Shown here piece by piece: positions 58,491 through 64,000 of a stretch of 64,000 nt of DNA (positions are counted from its first letter, which is position 1; each line of letters begins with the position of its first letter). Origin of the DNA: Gaiellasilicea sp963730405 (GTDB lineage Bacteria > Actinomycetota > Thermoleophilia > Gaiellales > Gaiellaceae); the NCBI GenBank assembly GCA_963730405.1, contig CAVSRW010000002.1, positions 62,001-126,000 on the forward strand. The letters run 5' to 3'. A model generated the notes under the pieces. The model was not told the DNA's origin. It ran no database searches and saw only the letters and a program-made list of their open reading frames with translations. A program made the translations under genes and the position numbers.

Positions 58491-59348
58491 GTGCTTTTCG
58501 GCGCCCACTGCTCAGGCGGGATCAAGGGTGCGCTCGACCGGGCGATCGAGATCGGAGCCGACGCGGTGCAGCTGTTCGCGCAGAGCCCGCGGATGTGGCG
58601 CTTCCCCGAGCACGCCGAGGAGGACCTCGCCCGGTTCCGCGAGCGCCGGGCGGAAGCCGGGATCGGGGCGGTGCTCGTCCACGCGCTCTACCTCTGCAAC
58701 CTCGCCTCTCCGGACGACGTCGTCTACGACAAGAGCGCCGCGACGATGCGGGCGACCGTCGACGCGGCCTGCGCGATCGAGGCCGACGGTGTCGTCTTCC
58801 ACGTCGGCTCGCATCTCGGCAGCGGGCTCGAGGCGGGGCTGGAGCGGGCAGTGCCCGCGCTGCGCGGCGTGCTCGACCGCTGCTCCGATACGACCTGGCT
58901 GCTGGTCGAGAACTCGGCCGGAGCTGGCGGGACGATCGGGCGCTCGATCGACGAGCTCGCGACGATCGTCGACGCCCTCGACGGCCACCCGCGACTCGGC
59001 GTCTGCCTCGACTCGTGCCACCTCTTCGTCTCGGGCGTCGACGCCGGCGAGCCGAAGGCGATGAAGACGGTGCTCGCAGAGCTCGACGGGCGGATCGGGC
59101 TCGACCGCCTCCGTGCGCTGCACGTGAACGACGCCGCTGCGCCGCTCGGGTCGAACCGCGACCGGCACGCGAACGTGCTCGAGGGAGAGCTCGGCGAGCG
59201 CATCGGCGCGTTCCTTGCCCACAAGGCCGTTCAGCGGCTGCCGGCGGTGATGGAGACGCCGGGTCCCGACGGGCACGGTCCCGACGCTGCGGAGCTGCAG
59301 AAGCTCCGCGACCTGCACGCGCGCTGGACGAAGAAGAAGCGGCGCTGA
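58491..59348 (+). CDS. nfo: Endonuclease IV-family AP endonuclease
   Basis: 285 residues, TIM barrel with three-metal site. Ligand motifs in order: VLVHALYLCNLAS (His), VVFHVGSHLG (His), WLLVENSAGAGG (Glu), VCLDSCHLFVSG (Asp, His), ALHVNDAAAPLGSNRDRHAN (Asp, His) and PAVMETPGPDG (Glu). It cleaves abasic sites and 3' blocks in base-excision repair. The GTG at 58491 follows TAGGTT by 6 nt, suggesting leaderless translation. Confidence 0.95.
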   Translation: MLFGAHCSGGIKGALDRAIEIGADAVQLFAQSPRMWRFPEHAEEDLARFRERRAEAGIGAVLVHALYLCNLASPDDVVYDKSAATMRATVDAACAIEADGVVFHVGSHLGSGLEAGLERAVPALRGVLDRCSDTTWLLVENSAGAGGTIGRSIDELATIVDALDGHPRLGVCLDSCHLFVSGVDAGEPKAMKTVLAELDGRIGLDRLRALHVNDAAAPLGSNRDRHANVLEGELGERIGAFLAHKAVQRLPAVMETPGPDGHGPDAAELQKLRDLHARWTKKKRR

Positions 59349-59351
59349 GGG

Positions 59352-59762
59352 TTACGCGCCCGGGTTGATCTGGGCGAAGACGCGGAAGCTCGGGCGCTCC
59401 GGGACCTCGTGGAACTCCGGGTTCCGGCAGCCGAGCTGGTCGCGGCGGCTCTCGTAGCAGGCGGCGACCTCGATCTTGCACATCGGCAACGGCGCGCCGG
59501 TCGCACGCATGCCGCCGAAGCCCTCGCGCTTCGCCTCCGCCGCCCGCAGCAGGTCGAGGTCGATCTCGACTCCATAGACCCGCTGCATGCAGCCGACGTA
59601 CGTGTGGCCCCAGGCCTCGTACGCATAGACGAACGGGCACGAGCGCTCGAGGCAGGCTCCGGGATAGACGACCTTCTCGCAGTGGACTTCGCACCGCCTG
59701 CATTCGACCTCGTCCTGGGGCCGGAGAGGGAGCTCGACGGGGGCCTGTACAGCCTCGTCCAT
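59352..59762 (-). CDS. Cysteine-rich small protein, unknown function
   Basis: 136 residues with nine cysteines (about 21, 24, 28, 37, 42, 58, 95, 102, 112). The first five form CRRCEVHCEK and PGACLERSC, the spacing of a zinc or iron-sulfur site. A central hydrophobic/aromatic segment (PFVYAYEAWGHTYVGCMQ) and CKIEVAACYESRRDQLGC follow. No signal peptide, so cytoplasmic. I do not recognise the family. It lies between convergent nfo and the divergent cax gene. Confidence 0.75.
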   Translation of the reverse strand: MDEAVQAPVELPLRPQDEVECRRCEVHCEKVVYPGACLERSCPFVYAYEAWGHTYVGCMQRVYGVEIDLDLLRAAEAKREGFGGMRATGAPLPMCKIEVAACYESRRDQLGCRNPEFHEVPERPSFRVFAQINPGA

Positions 59763-59885
59763 GGTCGGATTGTGGTCACGGTTCGGGCGCCCCGCAAGAC
59801 TTGACAAACAGCGGATTTTCAGGCACGTGCCGGGCGACCGGGAACCGTCCAGCGACGGTCGACCCGCGGTTAGGATCGCCGGTTC

Positions 59886-60933
59886 ATGGTCCGCCGCATC
59901 CTCTTCACGTCCGTCGCGCTGGCGCCGATCGTCGTCCTCGTGCATTACCTGTTCCACCCGAGCGAGACGGTCGACTTCGTGCTCGCGGCCGCGGCCCTGA
60001 TTCCGCTCGCATGGCTGATCGGCGAGGCGACGGAGCATGCCGCGGAGCACACCGGACCAGGAATCGGAGGCTTCCTGAACGCGACGTTCGGGAACGCGCC
60101 CGAGCTGATCATCGCGCTCTTCGCCGTCAACGCGATGGAGTTCGAGGTCGTGCGCGGGTCCCTGACGGGGTCGGTGGTCGGCAACCTGCTGCTCGTGCTC
60201 GGCTTCTCGCTGCTCTTCGGCGGCCGCGGCGAGATCGACCGGCCATCGAGCTTCCTGGCGCTCGCGCTCGTCGGGGGGACGACCCTGTTGCTCCTGATCC
60301 CTTCGATTCCGGGCTGGGAAGGCGACCCCGAGCGCGACGAGTTGGTGAAGCTCTCGATCCCGGTGTCGATCGTCCTCCTCATCGCGTACGTCGTCGCTCA
60401 CCTGGTACTCGCTACGCCGGCACGCCGCGCTGCACATCGCGAGCGACGCGGAGATCAGCGGCTGGTCCTTGCGCGCCGCGCTCGTCGTGCTCGGGCTCGC
60501 GACCGTCGTCACCGCGCTCGTCGCGGAGATCCTCGTCGGCTCGATCGACAAGTTCGCCGAGGACTCCGGGCTGAGCGAGTTCTTCCTCGCTGCCGTCGTG
60601 ATCGCGATCGTCGGCAATGCGGCCGAGCACGGCGGCGCCGTGGTGGTCGCGGCCCGCGGGAAGATCAAGCTCGCCGCCGAGATCGCGCTCGCGTCGAGCG
60701 CACAGGTGGCCGTGTTCCTCATCCCCGCCGTCGCGCTGATCGCGCTCTTCATCGAGCCGCTTGCCCTCTCCTTCCGCAAGGTCGAGATCGCCGCGCTCGC
60801 GGTCGGCACGATCGTGACGTCCATCCTGCTCGCGGACGGGCGCTCGAGCCGGCTCAAGGGCGTGATCCTGATCGGCGTCTATGTGTGCGTCGCGATCGCC
60901 TTCTACATCGCCGGCGACCGCGGCAGGGTCTAG
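59886..60933 (+). pseudogene. Ca2+/H+ antiporter (CaCA/Cax type), frameshifted in the middle
   Basis: Frame 1 carries the N-terminal helices and the first exchange repeat GNAPELIIALFAVNAMEF. Near 60405-60415 the frame shifts: the family sequence resumes as YSLRRHAALHIASDAEISGW and SLRAALVVLGLATVVTALVA in another frame, with the second repeat GNAAEHGGAVVVAARGKIKL and a normal end at 60933. Both acidic repeat motifs are intact, so only a one-base net change separates this from a ~349-residue exchanger that expels Ca2+ for H+. TAGGAT lies 9 nt before the ATG. Confidence 0.82.
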
Positions 60934-62252
60934 AACGTCGAGGGCTCGCGGCGCAGCGGGTACGTCGCGAAGTAGAGCTTCTCGACCTCACCCGACGAGT
61001 CGCGGACGACCCGCAGCACCTCACCGCGCTCGCGGCCCTCGACGCTGCGGAACCGATCCTCGCCCTCGGGCTCGAAGTACGAGGTGTCGCGGCCGGGCAC
61101 CCCGCCGAGGAGCTTCGCCTCGAGCCTGCCCTTTCGCCACGAGAGGACGATCTCGTGTCCCTCGGTCCACCAGGGCCCGAGCAGCGGCTCGATCTCCGCC
61201 GGCGCCGGCTCACCCGCCTCCCAGCGCTCGGCGGCGGCAGGAAGCGCCGCGATGGCAGCCGTGGCGAGGTCGAGTGCGAGCTTCTCCGGCGACGCGCCGG
61301 CGCCGGTGTTCGTCAGCACGGCCGCACCGATCTTCGTCTTCCGGTCGACGACGAGCCCGGCGAGGTGGCCCGGCATCGCGCCTCCGTGCCCGACGAAGAC
61401 GTGCTCGCCGCGGCGGTAGAGCTCGAGTCCCGTCCCCCACGCAACCGCCCAGCCCGCGTGGTCGACCATGGCGCGGACGTGAGACATCTCCTCCAGCGTC
61501 CGCGCCTGCAGCACGCGATCGTCGCCGGCTGCGAGGAACGCGCCCCAGCGGGCGAGGTCGCCGGTCGTCGACCAGAGCTTGCCGAGCGCGCCCGCGCCGC
61601 CGAGGTCGAGCTCGGGCTCGAGTCGAACCGCGTCCGAGTACGGCTCGACGAAGTAGCCGCGCGCCGCGGGCTCGGACTCGTCCGGCGTCGTGCGAGCCAG
61701 GCCGAGCGGCTCGAGGATCCGCTCGTGCAGGGCCTCCTCCCACGTGCCGCCGTGCGCCCGCGCCACGACCTCGCCGAGCAGCGCGAAGGCGAGGTTGGAG
61801 TAGTGCCACCACGAGCCGGGCTGGAGCACCTGCTCCGCCTCCGCGGTCCCGGCCAGCAGTTCCTCGCGGCTCGGCGCCCTCAGCGACTCCCAGATCTCGC
61901 CGGGCGGCTCGCGCTGGAGGCCGGACGAATGCGCGAGCATGCGCCCGATCGTCGGGGCATGCGCGCTCTCGGGCAGGTGGGTCGTCAGCGGGTCGTCGAG
62001 CGAGAGCTCGCCGGCGTCCCGCAGCTGCATGACCCCGACCGCCGTGAACGTCTTCGTGATCGAGCCGATGCGGTACTGCGTCTGCGGCGTCGCCTCCGCC
62101 GCCGCCTCGACGTCCGCGAGCCCGAGCGCCTGTTCCCAGACGACCTCGTCACCGCGGAAGACGGATGCACTGACCGACGGCATCCGTTCCTCCCTCTGGG
62201 CGGCCGCGAGTGCCCGCTCGAATTCCTCGCGCAGCAGCTCAGGCGCTGACAC
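60930..62252 (-). CDS. Serine hydrolase of the class C beta-lactamase/esterase fold
   Basis: 440 residues. Active-site SITK (64-67, SxxK), YSN (151-153, YxN) and HGG (in VFVGHGGAMPG) give the three catalytic motifs. The domain fits AmpC/EstB-like penicillin-binding-fold esterases; the C-terminal ~110 residues are a lipocalin-like beta extension (WWTEGHEIVLSWRKGRLEAK). No signal peptide, so a cytoplasmic esterase or peptidase is more likely than a beta-lactamase. The GTG at 62252 overlaps the threonine aldolase stop by 14 bp. Confidence 0.85.
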   Translation of the reverse strand: MSAPELLREEFERALAAAQREERMPSVSASVFRGDEVVWEQALGLADVEAAAEATPQTQYRIGSITKTFTAVGVMQLRDAGELSLDDPLTTHLPESAHAPTIGRMLAHSSGLQREPPGEIWESLRAPSREELLAGTAEAEQVLQPGSWWHYSNLAFALLGEVVARAHGGTWEEALHERILEPLGLARTTPDESEPAARGYFVEPYSDAVRLEPELDLGGAGALGKLWSTTGDLARWGAFLAAGDDRVLQARTLEEMSHVRAMVDHAGWAVAWGTGLELYRRGEHVFVGHGGAMPGHLAGLVVDRKTKIGAAVLTNTGAGASPEKLALDLATAAIAALPAAAERWEAGEPAPAEIEPLLGPWWTEGHEIVLSWRKGRLEAKLLGGVPGRDTSYFEPEGEDRFRSVEGRERGEVLRVVRDSSGEVEKLYFATYPLRREPSTF

Positions 62253-63273
62253 GGGCTCCAAGCGCTCGCGGAATCGCCTCCAGCGCCGTCTCGATCTCCT
62301 CCTCCGAGACGTCGAGGTGCGTGACCGCACGCAGGATCGTCGGGTGGATCGTCGCCGAGAGCGCGACACCCTGCTCGGCCAGTCGCGCCATCGCCTCCTC
62401 CTTCGAGAGCGGCGCGACGTCGAGCTGGACGAAGTTCGTCTCGACCCGGTCCGGGTCGACCGCGAGTCCGGCCTCCGCGAGACCCAGGGCGAGCCGCTTC
62501 GCGCGGCGGTGGTCGTCGGCGAGGCGGTCGATGTGGTTGTCGAGCGCATAGACGCCGGCGGCCGCGACGATCCCGGCCTGGCGCATCGCGCCGCCGAAGA
62601 GGTGCTTGAGCCGCCGCGCGTTGCCCATCACTTCGCTTTGGCCGGCCAGGATCGCGCCCAGCGGGCAGCCGAGCCCCTTCGAGAGGCAGAGCGTGACGGT
62701 GTCGAAGCGAGAGCCGATCGTTGCGGCCTCGACGCCGAGCGCGACGGCCGCGTTGAGGAGGCGCGCACCGTCGAGGTGGAAGGCGAGGTCGAGCTCGAGC
62801 GCGACCGCGTGCAGCTCGCCGATCTCCTCCAGCGGCCACACCCTGCCGCCGCTTGCGTTGTGCGTGTTCTCGATCCAGAGGAGGCGGGTGCGCGGCGAGT
62901 GGATCGCCGGGACCCGGTACGCCGCGCGCACCTGCTCCGCGGTGTAGCGGCCGGCCACACCCGGGAGACCGCGCGTGACGACGCCGGAGTGCACGGCCGG
63001 CCCGCCGAGCTCCGAGATGAAGACGTGGCAGTTCTCCTCCCCGAGCAGCTCGTCCCCGAGCTCGGTGTGCAGGCGAATCGCGATCTGGTTCGCCATCGTC
63101 GCGGTCGGCAGGAACACCGCCTCGTCCTGGCCGAGGAGGCGCGCGGCGCGCTCCTCGAGCTCGTTCACCGTCGGGTCCTCGCGCTTCTGCTCGTCGCCGA
63201 CCGCGGCGGCCGCGATCGCGGCGCGCATCCCGGGCGTCGGCCGCGTTGCCGTGTCGGAGCGGAGGTCGATCAT
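62239..63273 (-). CDS. ltaE: Low-specificity threonine aldolase
   Basis: 344 residues, PLP fold type I. DLRSDTATRPTPGMRAA at the start, ENTHNASGGRVWPLEEI, the aspartate in FHLDGARLLNAAVALG, and the PLP Lys in LCLSKGLGCPLGAILAG. It cleaves threonine or allo-threonine to glycine and acetaldehyde. The ATG at 63273 follows TAATCT (63286-63281) by 7 nt, a leaderless pattern. It leads a two-gene unit with the serine hydrolase and is divergent from the ArsR gene. Confidence 0.93.
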   Translation of the reverse strand: MIDLRSDTATRPTPGMRAAIAAAAVGDEQKREDPTVNELEERAARLLGQDEAVFLPTATMANQIAIRLHTELGDELLGEENCHVFISELGGPAVHSGVVTRGLPGVAGRYTAEQVRAAYRVPAIHSPRTRLLWIENTHNASGGRVWPLEEIGELHAVALELDLAFHLDGARLLNAAVALGVEAATIGSRFDTVTLCLSKGLGCPLGAILAGQSEVMGNARRLKHLFGGAMRQAGIVAAAGVYALDNHIDRLADDHRRAKRLALGLAEAGLAVDPDRVETNFVQLDVAPLSKEEAMARLAEQGVALSATIHPTILRAVTHLDVSEEEIETALEAIPRALGARVSA

Positions 63274-63327
63274 GGCGCGGAGATTACCGCCTCGCCTCTT
63301 CCATAACCATTGTGCTATATAAGGGGA

Positions 63328-63642
63328 GTGGACGCGCTCGCCGCTCTGGCCGACCCGACCCGCCGCCGCATCGTCGAGCTGCTGTCCGAGCGCGAGCACG
63401 ACGTCACGGAGCTGCGCGCCCACTTCCCGATCAGCCAGCCCGCCGTCTCCCGGCACCTGCGGGTGCTGCGAGAACACGGCCTCGTCCGCTCACGTCCGGA
63501 CGCGCAGCGGCGCGTCTATTCGCTCGACCCCACCCCACTTGCCGAGCTCGACGAGTGGCTCGGCCGCTACCGCTCCTTCTGGGCGCAGCGGCTCGACGCG
63601 CTCGAGACCGAGCTCCGGCGAGCCCGAAAGGAGCAACGGTGA
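63328..63642 (+). CDS. ArsR-family transcriptional regulator
   Basis: 104 residues. Winged helix-turn-helix: ALADPTRRRIVELLSEREHD, then FPISQPAVSRHLRVLREHGL as the recognition region. There is no Cys metal site, as in the ArsR group paired with SRPBCC proteins. The GTG at 63328 lies 6 nt after TATATA (63316-63321), so probably leaderless; an in-frame TTG at 63310 falls in the -10 region. The AT-rich gap CCATAACCATTGTGCTATAT is a plausible autoregulatory operator. Overlaps the SRPBCC gene by 4 nt. Confidence 0.88.
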   Translation: MDALAALADPTRRRIVELLSEREHDVTELRAHFPISQPAVSRHLRVLREHGLVRSRPDAQRRVYSLDPTPLAELDEWLGRYRSFWAQRLDALETELRRARKEQR

Positions 63643-64000
63643 CCGAGACCTCCGCCGACCTGGGCGTTCTGCGAAACGACGGCGAGCGCTGCGCAGTCCG
63701 CTTCGAGCGCCTCTACGACTTCACGCCCGCGGAGCTGTGGGCCGCGCTCACGGAGCCGGAGCGGCTCGCTCGCTGGCTCGCGCAGGCGGAGGTCGAGCCG
63801 GGCGTGGGGGGACGGGTGAGGCTCGGGTTCGACGACGGCGTCACCGAGGGCAGCATCATCACGTGGGACGAGCCGCACATGCTCGAGTACGAGTGGCGCT
63901 TCGCGGGCGAGGACGAGTCCGTGATCCGGTTCGAGCTCCGACCGCAGGAGTTCGGGACCCTGCTCGTCCTCGACCACCGTCGACTTGGGCGCAGCTCGGG
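63639..64000 (+). CDS. SRPBCC/AHSA1-like protein, cut by the right window edge
   Basis: 120 visible residues. The SRPBCC (START-like) domain is seen in CAVRFERLYDFTPAELWAAL, TEPERLARWLAQAEVEPGVG, GRVRLGFDD and MLEYEWRFAGEDESVIRFEL, the AHSA1-type signature. This family commonly follows an ArsR regulator; the ligand is unknown. The GTG at 63639 overlaps the ArsR stop by 4 nt. The C-terminal part lies beyond position 64000. Confidence 0.85.
   Translation, partial: MTETSADLGVLRNDGERCAVRFERLYDFTPAELWAALTEPERLARWLAQAEVEPGVGGRVRLGFDDGVTEGSIITWDEPHMLEYEWRFAGEDESVIRFELRPQEFGTLLVLDHRRLGRSS

Noticed and set aside
60930..62252. Antibiotic-resistance beta-lactamase
   Set aside because: The three motifs fit the class C/esterase fold, but there is no signal peptide and there is a lipocalin-like C-terminal extension, pointing to an esterase or peptidase-like cytoplasmic enzyme.

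Overview
This is a 64-kb, very GC-rich chromosomal window. Genes are dense and there is strong GC bias at third codon positions, so most antisense frames stay open. Start codons are often GTG or TTG. Neighbouring genes repeatedly share 4-nt RTGA/TTGA stop-start overlaps, and many first genes lack a Shine-Dalgarno sequence but have a TAnnnT box 6-7 nt before the start codon (leaderless mRNAs). With the gene content, this suggests a high-GC actinobacterium of the Thermoleophilia (Gaiellales/Solirubrobacterales) type. That placement is an inference. No phage, integrase, transposase or CRISPR was seen.

Layout. 1-4.4 kb (minus): histidine degradation, with ftcD, a BON-domain gene, hutH and hutU (cut by the left edge). 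4.4-6.7 kb: two methyltransferases, a VOC protein and a uracil-DNA glycosylase. 6.7-11.6 kb: a heterodimeric ABC exporter, an RDD protein and an HD-domain protein, then tRNA-Gln. 11.7-14.8 kb: a possible small RNA, small proteins, a secreted repeat protein divergent from an ECF sigma factor, and a stand-alone cyclodeaminase that completes the FtcD route. 14.9-18.5 kb (minus): a two-component system with accessory and GST genes. 18.6-20.3 kb: tRNA-Glu followed by a patchy stretch of degraded or low-complexity genes. 20.3-26.4 kb: metallophosphatase, GFA-fold protein, PAP2 protein, a large secreted DUF11 protein and a MEDS sensor. 26.6-44.4 kb: a carbohydrate catabolic region with a ribose-type ABC importer, a ROK repressor, a SIS protein, two Gfo/Idh dehydrogenases, a sugar isomerase/epimerase, an SDR, a ROK kinase, a Tat-exported TIM-barrel protein and deoC. 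44.4-46.1 kb: MetE-like and MBL-fold proteins. 46.1-55.1 kb (minus): a ten-gene operon with a Liv-type ABC importer, alpha/beta hydrolase, acyl-CoA ligase, TetR, KAS III-like enzyme and MaoC hydratase. 55.1-64 kb: metallopeptidase, receiver protein, broken gltX, endonuclease IV, Cys-rich protein, broken Ca2+/H+ antiporter, serine hydrolase, threonine aldolase, and an ArsR/SRPBCC pair.

The most striking signal is a ~120-bp palindromic repeat present twice, 26 kb apart: between hutH and hutU, and between two sugar-permease genes. Each copy appears to have split a 4-nt stop/start overlap and duplicated the target. Each ends in a hairpin that puts the next gene's ribosome binding site in the loop and its start codon in the stem. 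The stem sequence differs between copies but stays paired. Two further signals stand out: a near-identical palindromic operator linking the ROK/ABC promoter region to the Tat TIM-barrel gene 10 kb away, and several single-frame lesions in otherwise conserved genes (gltX, cax, a MoaD-like gene, a VOC gene) that need checking against reads.
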